DNA of 64,000 bases, taken from assembly GCA_031772625.1 (NCBI GenBank), contig CM062813.1, positions 768,800,720 through 768,864,719 of the forward strand, given 5' to 3'. Positions 11,998 through 24,326 of this stretch are shown piece after piece (the first letter of the stretch is position 1; each line of letters begins with the position of its first letter). The position numbers and the translations under genes were made by a program. Source of the stretch: Pinus tabuliformis. Lineage: Eukaryota; Streptophyta; Pinopsida; Pinales; Pinaceae. A model generated the notes under the pieces. It saw only the letters and a program-made list of their open reading frames with translations, searched no databases and was not told the origin of the DNA.

Positions 11998-13170
11998 TCA
12001 AGGGTTGAATGGATTGGGAGCTTTGAGGCTCCCAATCACATTTAATTCTCTTCTTATTGAACTGGTAAATTCCTCCTTTGATAGAGGTTTCTTGTAGAGT
12101 TTCAATCTGTAACCATTGACCAAAAGTGGGATCTTCTCCTCATCAATTGTTTGGATTTGAACAGAGCCATTGTCATGGCACTTTTCCACCAGGTAGGGAC
12201 CCAACCATCTTGTCATCAATTTCCCTTTGAATTATTTGAATCTGGAGACATATAAAATGGCCTCATCACCTTCCTATAAGGTCTTATCCTTTATATTCTT
12301 TTCATTCCAAACCTTTCTTTGCAATGAAGCACTTCAATATGCATAAGATCCTACATCCTAAATCCATCAAGGGAATTTAGTTTTTGTAGTCTCTCTTCTT
12401 GAGATCTTGTGATGTCAAGATCAAGTTGTGCTACCATCCTCAAGGTTTTATATTCAAATTCAATGGACAACAATGATTTCTTACCCTAAACTAGCTTGAA
12501 GGGGGTGAATCTAGTGGTGCTCATCCATGTAGTATTATAAGCCCAATTGGCCTTCACAAGTTTAGCTTCCCTATCCTTCTTGCTACTACCAACAACCTTG
12601 GTCAAGATGACTTCTAATGATTTTTTTGGTTATCTCCACTTGCCCATTTTCCTGAGGGTGATATGGGGTGGAATTCATATGCCTGATGTGATGCTTCTTT
12701 ATTACCTCCTCTATCAAACTAGAAGTGAATTGAGTCCATTTGTCAGTGACTACTTCCTTTGGGAAACCAAATTTGTAGAAGATGTTCACCCTTAGGAATT
12801 TTTCCACCTTTCGTTATGTTGCTAATTTCACATCCTTCACTTCAACCCACTCTATTAGATAATCTATGCATATAATAATATACATCTTCTGTCCAAATGG
12901 GCGGTCAATTGGGCCTAATCAAATCCATGCCCCACTTCTCAAATGGATTAAGATTCACTTGAGGTTGTAGTGGAATTTCATCCTTTTGTGTGGGCTTACC
13001 CATCCTCTGGCACTCATCACATCAAGTAGTGTACCTCCTAGAATCTTGATGTAGGGTAGGCCAATAATATCTTGCTTGGAGAATCTTGAAGGTTGTCCTC
13101 TTGGAAACAAAATGGCCCCCACAAGGTCCATCATGGCATGTTGAGAGGATATCAAAGACTTCATCTTCCC
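11998..13170 (-). pseudogene. Integrase region of element D
   Basis: On the minus strand the zinc-binding segment (CHDGPCGGHF with YYWPTLHQD) lies near 13040-13150. The core carries VVTDKWTQFTS and HPQENGQVEI near 12640-12740, and the C-terminal domain TRWLGPYLVEKCHDNGSVQI lies near 12140-12220 and runs on into an SRLKLY-like GYRLKLYKK. All are integrase motifs of Ty3/gypsy elements. It ends at the stop just before 11998. Decayed. Confidence 0.85.
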
Positions 13171-14498
13171 TTATACACCTCCTCAAAATCTGATTTGGTC
13201 CCAATATGAAAAGGTTTCCCCCAATCCAAGTGTAAGGGGCACTCTTTCTAAAATTTTTTCTCTTTTCCTTGGAGGATAGATTGGGAGGAAATTGTCCAGC
13301 AACCAAGAAGTTTTCTATGTCATCAAACCAAGGTGACAATAATGATATGGAAAAGAGGTGCTCATCTAGGAGTTGATCATCTATCATCTCTTCATTCTTT
13401 GCATGCAAGATTAGTCTAGACAAGAAAAATGCAACCACATTCTCTTTTCCTAAATTGTCAACAACAGTCATATCAAATTGTTGTAATAAAAATAACCATA
13501 TAACGATCCTATCATTGACATCAGGTTTTAACATTAAATACTTAATGACTACATGATCAGTCTGCATAAAAACTTGGTACCATGTAATGCAATTTCTAAA
13601 GTTATTCAAGGAATGTACAATAGACAATATCTCTTTTTCATTGACATTATAGTTGAATTCAGCCACTGACAACTTCTTATTGATAAAATAGATAGCTTAA
13701 GGTAACTTACCTTCCAACTTCCCAAGGCTTCCCCTACATTTTGTCATATGCATCAATTTGAATATGAAAGGGAAAGGCCCAATTTGGGCCCCTGAGAACT
13801 GGTGTAATTGTCAACTTCTCCTTGAGCTCTTCAAATGCTTCTTAACATTGGTATGTCAAATAAAGTTGAGGCCATTTTACTAAAATCCTTGATAAATATC
13901 CGATAATATCTAGCTAGTCCTAGGAAGCTCCTAACATCCCTTTTTTATGAGGAATAGGGACTCTTTTGATAATGGAAATATTGTTAGGGTCAACTTGAAT
14001 CCCTTCCTTAGAGAGGAAGTGGCCTAGAACAATCCCTGCATTCATAAAAAATTCACATTTTTCTAGACTTAAAGAGATATTCATTTCAATGCATATTTTC
14101 AAAACTTTACACAAGTTAGAGAGGGATTCCTGGAATGCATCTCCATAAGGAGTGAAGTCATCCATATAAATTTCAACCGATTCATGAACAATATTAAAAA
14201 AAATACTTAACATTTCCCTCTAGAAGGTGGCAGAGGCATTACACAAGCCAAAATAAATGACCCTATAGGAAAAATTCCTCCTTGGACATGCGAAGGTGGT
14301 CTTATCCTGGTCTTGTGGATTGATTTGGATATGATTGTACCCACTAAAACCATCTAGAAATGAAAAGAACATTTTCCCTACAAGACCATCCAAAACTTGA
14401 TCAATAAAACGTAAGGGGAAAATATCTTTCTTAGTAGCCTTGTTAATTTCCCTGTAGTCAACACAAAATCTCCATTTCCCATTCTCTTTGGGTGTTAT
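13171..14498 (-). pseudogene. RNase H and main reverse transcriptase part of element D
   Basis: On the minus strand from 14498 downward come ITPKENGKWRFCVDYREIN, FSFLDGFSGYNHIQI, FGLCNASATF, the catalytic EIYMDDFTPYG near 14150-14175 and IVLGHFLSKEGIQVDP. RNase H follows with NYNVNEKEILSIVHSLNNF near 13610-13660, then LGKENVVAFFLSRL near 13420. Same lineage as element B. Decayed. Confidence 0.88.
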
Positions 14499-15351
14499 GC
14501 TCCTATACCAATAGGTGTCATATATCATGATTGACTTGATGAGACGTGTAATATGTTCATATCTTTCCTTGTTGCAAAGGTTTTCCATATTTTCAAAAAA
14601 AAAAAAAAATCAAAAAATTTTAAAAAATGTAAAGAGGGTATATCCTAAAAGAAAAATCAAAGGGTAAAAAGAATAAGATGGTCAAAAAAGTGAAAGAAAA
14701 TGAACCCCAACAAAAAGAAAGACCAAGGAATGTGTGCAAGTCCAAATGCCACTACTTTTTTACTCTTGTATAATTAACAATTGCGTGCAGCTTGTTAACT
14801 TATGCCACAATTGATGAATAGTCAAACAGTGTAAGCTTGGCTAGTTCATATTTCAATTTCATGTTGTAGAATTAGAGAATAAAATCTGACCAAACTTTTT
14901 AATCTTGGCAGATAAATAGATAGGTAGAGTGAAAAAAAGGAGCTCAATAGTTTAATCTGAGCCCTTGGATGTGATAAGGCCAGGCTTAGATAGATATATG
15001 CATGTAAAAGAAAAGAAAAGTTTGATAAGGGTTTGCCAGTCTAAGTGCACCCAAATAAAGAAGAAAAATGTTAGGTTAAAGTAGGTAGGGTAGGTAGATG
15101 ATGTTGCAGAATTACATGTGATGAATGATGAATCTAAATGTGTTAATATTTTACTTTCATCACAAGTCCAAGGCATACATTACATTGAAAGCATCTCAAG
15201 CAAAGAAAAGTCAAATAATTAACTCCCTTTCTCATTTTCCCTAATTTTTAACTAATTTCCCCTAAGTACTAAGGCCTTTGCTCAATTAGAGGGGCTTAGA
15301 ACATTTCTCTGACTTCTGTAGGGACCGGACCCTCGGCCCAATAGTTTATAA

Positions 15352-15488
15352 AGCCTAAAGTACTTAAAATCATTCATAGATCACTCATTCACCTTCATAA
15401 TTCTTTTCCTAAGTAAAATAAGCCTAAAGTACTTAAAATCATTCATAGATCACTCATTCACCTTCATAATTCTTTTCCTAAGTAAAAT
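15352..15488. repeat. Perfect 69-bp tandem duplication
   Basis: A unit starting AGCCTAAAGTACTT at 15352 is repeated immediately at 15421, with about 68 identical bases. It begins near TGTAGGGACCGGACCC, a common LTR-like start. Confidence 0.92.
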
Positions 15489-15986
15489 CCTATTTTACTT
15501 AGGAAAATTACAAATATTTCTCGTATAAAGCCTTTTTGAATTTAAGCCTAAGTTAAAATACACACATTAAATGTTTTTATACTTGGCGCTTTTTCCATTT
15601 CATTATCATATTAACTTTTAACTTATATTATATAAATCCCTTATAACGTTTACCCTTTCTTGTATTATATAATTATATTAAATATCCCCAAAATGTTATA
15701 TATCCCACCCCCAGTTAAATATAACCATAATCAGTGTTTAAAATAGGATTAATGAATTAATCTGTAATTCATTAAGAACCTTAATCCCCCGCTGCATAAA
15801 ACGGGATTAATTAACCCTCACGGTTAATTAATAACCTTACCAGCCAATCCCACCGCTCCCGATATGATTAAATTAACTCTTAATTACATCGGGCCCGCCT
15901 TCGTTAAAACTCCACATATCGCATCCTCCGTCAACCGTCCGATCAGGTCCTCAAGATCTGATGGCCATTATGAATATCACGCGACC

Positions 15987-16020
15987 CTTTGTGACTGCGC
16001 GTTAGCGCGCGATCACAAAG
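15987..16020. promoter_or_regulatory. 34-bp GC-rich palindrome
   Basis: Arms CTTTGTGA and TCACAAAG enclose GCGCG and a GCGCGC core, giving a near-perfect inverted repeat over 34 bp. It lies about 570 bp upstream of the giant frame of insert E, in its GC-rich block. It could be a protein-binding palindrome or cruciform; the role is unknown. Confidence 0.6.
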
Positions 16021-16586
16021 TGGTTTTCTCACAACACCTCCGCCACATGTCGAATGCTCTATGGAATCGCTGGCTCGAGGTCTATTACCACCCTTCCCCA
16101 AAAGTGGTGCGATATGAAACCACTTACCGCCTTTCCGCATACGACAAAAATGTCATATCATTTGCCACTAACGTCACCCGCCTAAAATCCAAAACCCCGC
16201 CAACCTTTGACTTTGTAAATAAAACAAACAAGTCATTTTCACTGCTTTATACTGTAAACTTGTGTGCCCATGCAAAAGAACGTCGAGGTCAACCAATTCA
16301 AGCTTCCAGTCGCCAAACTGCTCCAAAATCTTGCAGCTGACACCAACCAGAACCCTCCAGCCGCACCCAGCACCTGCATTTCATTGCTCATTCCCCAAAA
16401 GAGGTATTTATCAAAATCCTAACAAAAACCCTACAAATACTTCTTTTCCACTGTTAATTGACGAAAAAGCCCAAAATTCATAGTAATTCAGTCAATATTT
16501 TTGTCATTTAAAGTCTCCTATAGCCTCTGTTTTGCCCATTTCACAAAGAAAGCCACAGTTTCCTTCTGAATCCATAAGAACCAGAC

Positions 16587-19500
16587 ATGGAAACCCTTTT
16601 GGCTTTGAATGTTGCACCCCTAAATGCCCCTCACCGAGATTTAGACTATCTGCCTTTAGCAGATAGGGACTTCTAGATAAAAGACCTTACCACTGACAAA
16701 ATTCACCTTAAAGTCTTTTGCCAAAGTAGAGATGACTACCTAAATGGCTCTGATATCCTAGGACTGTGGGAATCCAATCTCCCCATGTACTTTTTACCCT
16801 CAGTCCATGTTTTCCCTGATATAATTCATCAATGCCATTCCAATTATGACCCTAACCGCCGAGCAGTTATGTCTCCAATCCAAACAGTCCTTTTCCCAAT
16901 AATTGCCGAATCAATCAACGAAATGTTGCAAATCCACTCCAGTCAAGCTCTCACTCCCCTTTCAATTGGAGATTTACTTGAGAAATCAGCTAAATTGTCC
17001 CAAGACGAAATTAATCGCCTCTGTCAAACTTTTATACTGTAAAAACATCAGCCTAAGGGACCACCTCCTTTTATGCAAACCTTTTTCACAGATATGGGAA
17101 GAATCATAGTTGATATGATATCTTTAGTAATGGGTTTCAATATTAGTGAGTTCGTTGATGAGTTAACCCTAGCATTGTTTTCAATATTTACTCCTGGTCA
17201 GCCCCTTGCTGTCAAATATGACTATGCCTCCTATATTGCTGATAAAATTCATGACCAGTTCATGAGACTGGAAAATGAAAGAGTTTTCAAGTATACCACC
17301 TTTATATATCATCTCATGCTTTATTATCAGTCAATAAATTTCCCATTCCCTATCATCAAACTTGATACCAAAGGCAATCCAAGGTCTGTAATCTTGTGGT
17401 CTTCCATTTTCCATAATTCCTTTGAAACCCCTTACTCCCATAATGAGTTCATTGATCAATTTGTTCATCTAGCAACCACCTTATTAACAGGGGTTTCCCC
17501 TCCTAGGATTAGTGGTGACATTAAAAAGATCCTTCAACTTTCCAAGCAATACAAAGTGGGTGACTGGTATCTATACCAGAACTTTACAGAAATCAGGATG
17601 TATGGGTGTGAACTTGCCCCCTTCAAGTTACCAAAATATGTTCCAATGCGACTGTTTGCATTGGAATACTATAGGCAGATGTGTAATTCAGATTTGATCC
17701 ATTTTACTAAAGCCAAAAAGAAAGCACAACTCAGGATCAAACATCAATTAGGCCCTTTCATCTGCAACACTAGAGAAGCAGGGGATGCAACAGAGAGAAT
17801 TCTAGAAGATTACCTTAGATTAAAAAAAAAGTTTTGGTTGGGTCCCATATGACCCTCATGGATTTATTTGTGATAGAAGAATGAAGAATAGGTTGTCTCC
17901 ATATATGCACCATAGAATCCCAAAAATTGAACAGTTTGCCAACATGGATGAATGGAGAGAAGGGACCTTAGTAGCAACTGATAGTGAACAGGTCAACATA
18001 GAAAATGTAATGAGAGATCTTGAAAAGACTCTTGACTTAGATTCTTTTGGATAGGTACGTTTTGATACTTCTCAGAAGTCAGCATCAGGGATAAGTGCCT
18101 CAGTAGCTGGAACCTCTGAAAGATGCTCACAGCGAACCAATACACCAGCCACAGGGACCTCCAAGGGTAAAGAAGCAGAGACAAGCACACAAGCTACAGA
18201 ACAGTATATAATGTCTAAACAGCCTGAAACTTCCAAAGAGTAGGCCCACATACAAATTCCTCCAACTCAAGTCAATGTGGGAGAACCACCAATATTGCAG
18301 ACTCCTCTGAATGAGGAAAGGACCAAAAAGAGAGACAGGGAAGTAGCTACCCCTGCCAGTGGACCCTCTGAACAGCTCGGTGCTAAGAGGCACAGGCTGA
18401 ATCCTCTTTTAGAAGAAGAATTTTATGAAGAGACTACTGATAGTCAAAGAAGAGAAGGTGTTGATAGTCATCAAACTTTCCCAGTAGGTGGGACACCTTC
18501 CAGCTCACAAAGACATGAATTAGAAAGACAATAGAGTGCAGAAGTATCATCTTTCAGGCCCCCAGGAAAAGAAAATCTAGACATCAAGAAAAAGTTCAAA
18601 GAAATAAAAGCCAGAAATGAGCCATTAAGGATCCAAGTTTACAATCAGTATTTGAAAATGGCTCCCACTAATCAGAATAGATTGATGTCAGCCTATGACA
18701 TCAAAGAAGGTAAAATGATAATGAGTTTTTTCAAGCCCAAGGTGCAACAGCCTCAATCAGCTGCAGATTACCTCAAAACTAATTTTGAGGTCATGGTAAA
18801 AGAAATCCATCCCCTGGACCAGATTGAGTTGCACAAACAGACATGGGAGATGGTCTACTCTGCACTGACGAGTAAGGCCATGATGACCCAAAGGCTAGAA
18901 AATTCTTTTAACAATACGACTGCCCAACTACAGCTGGAGAAAGCCTCTTCACAAGCTAAAGACAACAGAATTAAAGCATTAGAAGAATTTATCATTGGGT
19001 TGGGTCATGATCCAAAATATGTGAAGGCCGTAGAAGCCTTTATTAAAAAGAAATATGAAGATATAGCTGCCTTAAGAAAGTAGCTAAATTTGCCTCCTTC
19101 ACAACATCCACAAATTGCTGAGGTCATACAACAAAGGTCTGAAGAAGAGCTAATGGATTTAGTCCTAAAGCTTAATGAGCAGCTGAAGGAGACCGAACAA
19201 GAATTAGAGAAATCATTGAAGGACAAGCAAGGATAGTCAACCTCTCAGCCTCCCAATGTGATTCCAGTAGTTTCCACTACAGTCCCTTCAACCCTTGGAA
19301 TAGCTCTGGCACCAAACGTTCCAGTGATCACAACAGAAGCAGTAACAGGAACAACAACAACAAGTATAGCACAAGCAATAATTTCAGGTCTTAGCCCAGA
19401 AGAATTGATAAAATAAATGGAGGAATTGAAGCTCCAAGTTACAGAGCTGCAAAAGGTAAAAGAACAATTTGTTACCTTACAACAAAAGTATGATCTTTCA

Positions 19501-20259
19501 AAGATCAATTTTGTAGAGAAAGTGAGGGAAAACAAAGGGTTAGAACAAAAGGTGAAATCATTAGAAAAGGACCTCACATTTGATAAACCCTTGGCAGATA
19601 TTAGGAATATTCTTTGGACCAACATCACCCAGTCAATAAATGATGTTTGGCCATCTATACAAATAATTTTTGAGCAGATGGAGTTGATAAAGCTAGCCCT
19701 TGAAGAAGTCTAGAGAAAAAACGAAGAATTAGGAAGGATGCCTGAAGAGGCTACTAGACTAATTAACTTTTTGAATACTAAGAATAAATACCAGCTTGAA
19801 GATCTAGGCATTAGAGACAGAACATGGACTATTTTGGAAATCAAGAAGGTTTTAACTAAAAAGTCCTTAATGCAGAATTTGGAAAGGAGATGCCAAAACA
19901 TGCAGGAGGAAATTGATGACTTTATGAAGAAATTTGGCATATTACAGAGTAAAGGACTTCCCAGTACTTTAGTTATCAATGACAAGCTGATGAAACAATT
20001 AGACTATGTTGACAAGTTGGCTAAATATGTAGACAACCAGGCCAGCTCATCCTCCAGTGCAGTTAAAGCAATACCTACAGGCAGAGTTCTTTTTTATAAT
20101 CTTGAGAACCTTTTCTATGTGGAACACAAAATAAAACACCTGTTCCAAGTTCAGCCTAATTTTTTCAGATACACCGAGGCTGATGAGATCCTTAGAAAAC
20201 TTCAAAGGATTAGAATACCACAGGAAAAATGGTGGGTAGAAATGATTGAAATTTTGTGA
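16587..20259 (+). pseudogene. Giant decayed reading frame of insert E (about 1,220 codons, product unrecognised)
   Basis: From the ATG at 16587 to the stop at 20259 the coding signal is continuous apart from about ten breaks. The first ~430 residues look globular and helical, with no match I can name (segments such as SLVMGFNISEFVDEL, YIADKIHDQFMRLENERVF and VGDWYLYQNF). Residues about 480-680 are a low-complexity Ser/Thr/Glu/Gln linker. Residues about 690-1200 are largely coiled coil (KALEEFIIGL, VTELQKVKEQFVTLQQKYD, KQLDYVDKLAKYVDN), ending in a tryptophan-containing tail (EKWWVEMIEIL). There is no polymerase, protease or integrase in E. By architecture it resembles the accessory frames at the 3' ends of elements B and C. 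It could instead be a captured host gene; I cannot tell. Confidence 0.6.
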
Positions 20260-21419
20260 TTTACCTTTGGTAAAAAGGTAAATTTCCATTTTTTACCATA
20301 GTCAATGATGGTAACAGAAGGTAAACAAGGATCAAACAGGTCAAAGAGTATCAGAGCAGGTAAAGAGTATCAGTAAGAAGATCAAAAATAGGGCAGCTAG
20401 CACAGAATTACAAAGAAGACAGTAGCATGCCTAATCATAGGGCCTGCGTCCAGCACATTCACAAGAATAGGAACAACAAGCCATCATTTTTCCTTTTCTT
20501 CTATCTACGAGACCATCTGTCTCTATTTTTCATGTAACTTATTGATATTCATCCTAAAATATATCTCACTTTGTTATGAGATATTTTTTGTAAGTTTTTG
20601 TATAAATACTCCCTCATTCGGAGTATTGGGTGTGAATTCTTAGACATTGTTGTAATATTGATTACTTTGGAATAAAATGTTGTTGGAAAAACCTTGCATG
20701 GCTGGCTGGATGAAGAATTAATACAAAGGACTTTTCACAAGATTCATGTGTCAAACACAGGAACAATAAGTATTCTATATATCATGTGTTATTGTTTTCT
20801 TGTTTATTATATCAATTGCATTTCATATTTGAATATTAAAACGAAAAAGAATAATTCAAAAAGTGCTTAAGTGCAATCTATCTTCAATCGTTTTTATTCT
20901 AAATGTTTTCTTCTAAACTAGCATAAGCAGTGAATTCTTAATTGCTCCTGTTTCCTAGTTTACTCATTTTGATCATTTAGTAAAAAATCCTTAATTTCTT
21001 TTTATTGGTGATCATCCAAGTTCCCTCCTCTTAAAACATGTTGAAGGATTCTTAATTGCCCTTCATCCCTTTTAAGTCCATTCCATCTTTTCAAGTCTCT
21101 ATTTGCTCCCTGTTTAGCTATCTTGCCCTGTGAAGCCATCCTTTGTTGAAAAACCAAATCCAGTTGAGCCATCTTCTTTGACTCCATTAGCCCAATGGCC
21201 TAAAATATTCAGTCCTACCCCTCTACTACTGAATTTCACCACCAAACACAATCAAAACCCCCAAGCTTTCATAACTAGCCTAATATCTTTCAAAACAAAG
21301 TTAAACCTTAAAGAGAGAGCCCTGTCTAGATACAGATTGGCTAGATTCTATACCTAAAAGTTGGTTTGTGGTTACCTCGGACCCCTTTTGCTCTTCTTCC
21401 AATTTCTAGGAAAATCTGA
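20260..21419 (+). other. Right noncoding arm of insert E
   Basis: Follows the giant frame. It contains a TATA box with an adjacent hairpin (20601-20627) and AATAAA at 20671, the order seen in an LTR's U3-R-U5. It may therefore be a 3' LTR, but no 5' partner was found. A 75-codon frame at 21130-21354 shows nothing recognisable. Confidence 0.45.
20601..20676 (+). promoter_or_regulatory. TATA box with hairpin, then AATAAA (insert E)
   Basis: TATAAATA at 20601-20608 runs into an inverted repeat with arms AATACTCC (20605-20612) and GGAGTATT (20620-20627) and a 7-base loop. AATAAA lies at 20671-20676. The spacing fits a compact promoter plus polyadenylation signal of an LTR. Confidence 0.6.
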
Positions 21420-21424
21420 GTGAT

Positions 21425-22780
21425 AACATTGGTCACAATAAAAAGAGGTGATACCCTTTCACTATCTGAAATAGGATAAATGAATCTTACATCCAACAAT
21501 TTATGTATTTTTTCTTTTACTGTGCCTTTAAGGGAAGGGTTCATCCCTATCTAGGGTTGGTTTATAAGTTTGTAGCCTTATTTTATGTATATGTTATGTG
21601 TATAGACTTAAGGATTTACCCATTTCATCTCTTTGTAATCCCGAGCGAAGGAATCCAGGTGTTGCCTTAAGACAATGAGCAATTGTTCCTCTTGTTCTTA
21701 TAAAAGGGAAGGACTAATTTTTAGGGTTCTAGATGGGATGATTTCCAAAATTTTGACATGGTCTTGGTTAGAACCAAGAGTGAGTTATTCTTCCCATCGA
21801 ATTTTTTTGGGTTTCCCTAAAGAATAATCTTCTAGTTCCTCAATTTGCATGATAGGAAGATGTTTGTTGTGTAGAAAATTGTCAAGAATATTATATTCAT
21901 CTAGCTACCTACTTCCAATAGTGGCTTCCAGTGTACAGATTGGTTGGGGGTATTATTGATAGAATTCTTCCTCTTCTTCCTTCTCTACCCACACATGAAA
22001 TCATGCTCAACAAGGGGTTGAGAAGGGGAGTATAGTACAAGTTGTTTTGTGAGCTGTTAATTTTTTATTGTCATGTTCCTAGCTCTACAACCAATATGGG
22101 CATCATTAGTAGCTAACCAAGGTCTCCCTAGGATGAGAGGATACCCAATGAACTTGGTATTAGGTTAGAGTACAAGGAAACTAGTGGGGTAATCCTAGGA
22201 ATTGATTGAAACCATTACATCATCAATGACACCCTCAAGTGCTATTGTGGAAATGTCTACAAGTTGCAACATTGTTGTGGTTTTCCTTAGGGCTCCATGG
22301 AGATTGAGCTTCAGCATGGTTTCCCTAGTTATGATATTGATAGAAAATCATATATGAATGAGTGTGCTAGGGGCTACAATTTTGTTAATATGTGCATCCA
22401 CTACTGGGCTACTAGGATCCAAGTACTTTGCGGAGATAATCTTCCCAAGCATTAGATCAGCTAATTTCCCAACGACATTGATAATCGGGGCATCTCTCTT
22501 CTTCCTTATTGGCCTCTTGAAACACTATTCCCTAATGAATTTATTATATATGTGAAAATATTTGATGACCCGCGGGAGAGGTATTTTAACACACATGTTT
22601 TTCAATTCTCTGAGAAGTTTAGCTTCTTCTGGGGTGTGTGATTTGGGATGGACCAACCTTTCAGGATAGGGAGGAGGATTGGCTTGAAGAGTAATTTCTT
22701 CCTTCTCTTCTTTAGGATCTAAGATTGGAGAAGGTGGGTTAGCATTAGGAAGTACCTTCTTGAACTTAAGGTTTATCTCC
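21425..22780 (-). pseudogene. Protease and N-terminal reverse transcriptase part of element D
   Basis: On the minus strand the reverse transcriptase entry segment lies at 21425-21545: LKGTVKEKIHKLLDVRFIYP and SDSERVSPLFIV, which match LKDIMKEELQKLLDVNFIYP and the following segment in element B. Further upstream at about 22060-22420 is the protease second lobe (KLNLHGALRKTT; LQLVDISTIALEGVIDDV; FIGYPLILGRPWLATNDAHIG), also matching B. The rest of the polymerase lies beyond insert E. Decayed. Confidence 0.82.
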
Positions 22781-24259
22781 TATATTTTTATAGCATAGGT
22801 AGGATAGAAAGTTTCTCCACTGTAGACTTGTTGGTCCTGCTTGTTGTTTAGGTCAGGATTAGGTTGAGCATGCATTTGGGGTTGCTTAGGTGGATTATTT
22901 TGGGTATATTTGGTTGATGAGGAGGAATTAAGGCGGGTGGTTGGGCTTCCTGGGGTCTCCATCCTCGTGATGGATTACCACATTGAGGAGGTTGGTGTTG
23001 GTATGATTGGAAAGGTGGAATAACAGGTTGAAGGGGAGGATAGGACTAAGGTGAAGGCATGGACCATGGTGAGATTTTTTAGGATACCAAGATTGAAAAG
23101 GTGCATTTTGATTTGAATTGAAAGGAGGAGGATAGTGTATACCTTGCATACATTGTTGATATGCTCGAGGGCCTAGTGGCCTCCTTTCGTTGACAAATAA
23201 AATTTTCTCCATGCCTCCATCTTCTCCTTGATACACCACTTTTAGACTTTGAAGAGATGGAAATTTGTCAGTTGCTTGATTTTCCTCACATACATAGCAT
23301 ATTTCAATTATATTCAATAGGCACTCACTTATAGGGTGACATTTGGTGCATCTATGGTAAAATATGGCTAATGCCATTTCTGCCTCTTCATGTTTCTTCT
23401 TGATCTGCACGATATCCATATACAAGGAAAATTTATGTAACATTTCACTTTGAAAATCCTCTAACATCCTCCCTTTTTAATTATTTATGGTTGAGGTAGA
23501 AGGTAAAGAGCTTACCAAACTTTGGTTGGATCTACCTCTTTTCCTTGCAACCCTAGAGTAGTTCATGAACACTGTCTTGATTTCCTCATAATGGAGCTGG
23601 TAAATATCTCCATTAGGTAGCACGTTGAGGGTCTCCATAAAAATTTCTTTGACCCCTCGAAGTAACACTAGCTTCATTGACTCTAGATCAAGGGTGTAAT
23701 TATCCCTTCTATAGCTCAAATGTCATATTTCTTCAAATTCCTCTAGGGACACATCTGACACTTGAGCCATCTTGAAGATTTCTTGCATTTGAGGCCAAGT
23801 AGTGATACTACCTCCTTCTAAACTCATGAACCAATGCAGGGTTGCATCCTTGAGGGTGGAAGGAAACAATTTAAGTTTCTTCTCATTAGAGGTGTATTCA
23901 TATGTCCTACTTACAACAAAAAATTAAAACATGAAGGTATTGGGACCTTTATAATCCAAGACATGAAAATGTGGAAGGGAAGTAGGTATATTATTCTTCA
24001 TTCTTGCTTCCCCATTGGTTTCCTTGATAGGAAAGAATTCAGGTTTTCTATTTCTATCCATTCCTTTAGTGGGTGATGGAGGTTCTTCTTCCCCTATGGG
24101 CTTCTCCAAAGTATCTGGTTTCTCACCCAAAAATTTATCCAAATCCTCTGTGGTCAAAGAAGAAGGTCCACAATCACCAAAAAGCGAAGGTTGACTACTT
24201 ATAAAGGTGGGGGTTTTAGGAAGAAATTTCCCTAAGTTGTCCCTAGCTCTACGAGGCAT
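22780..24259 (-). pseudogene. gag: gag of element D
   Basis: The minus-strand frame starts with MPRRARDNLGKFLPKTPTF at 24259, a Ser/Pro/Glu-rich Gag N-terminus. The middle is strongly decayed. A capsid C-terminal and nucleocapsid part at 22928-23467 carries a Cys/His cluster (FYHRCTKCHPISEC and ICYVC, then PSLQSLKVVY), corresponding to FYPRCRKNHSQQEC in element B's Gag. A Pro/Asn/Gln-rich tail follows. This shared, unusual Cys/His pattern confirms that D and B are the same lineage. Confidence 0.78.
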
Positions 24260-24326
24260 GAAATAAATGTTTTTTCTTTTTTCCCTTTTCTTTTTATTTT
24301 TTTTATCAATAGAAATAATGATGAAA

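Larger units (their letters stand above)
14499..16586 (+). other. Left noncoding arm of insert E
   Basis: No recognisable protein. It includes an A-rich stretch near 14600, the tandem duplication at 15352-15488, an AT-rich block (15540-15840), and then an abrupt GC-richer block from about 15840 to 16330 with a strong palindrome. That composition change followed by the long frame suggests promoter or leader DNA, but no LTR pair was found. Confidence 0.45.
14499..21419 (+). mobile_element. Insert E: unclassified 6.9-kb insertion inside D's polymerase gene
   Basis: D's reverse transcriptase coding stops matching at 14498 and resumes at 21425. The bases flanking the insert are GTTAT (14494-14498) and GTGAT (21420-21424), a 5-bp duplication with one difference, so E is a single insertion event of the integrase type. 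Its ends are not TG/CA, and I found no matching terminal repeats, so the class is uncertain: a decayed or non-autonomous LTR relative is most likely. It carries one giant plus-strand reading frame (16587-20259) and, after it, an LTR-like promoter and polyadenylation signal. Confidence 0.6.

Noticed and set aside
15864-16340. 158-codon plus-strand frame in insert E's left arm
   Set aside because: Composition follows the GC-rich palindromic block, no family resemblance, and it overlaps probable promoter DNA.
14499-21419. Insert E as a Helitron or CACTA transposon
   Set aside because: No TC/CTRR ends with hairpin for a Helitron and no matching CACTA inverted ends; the 5-bp flank similarity fits integrase insertion better.
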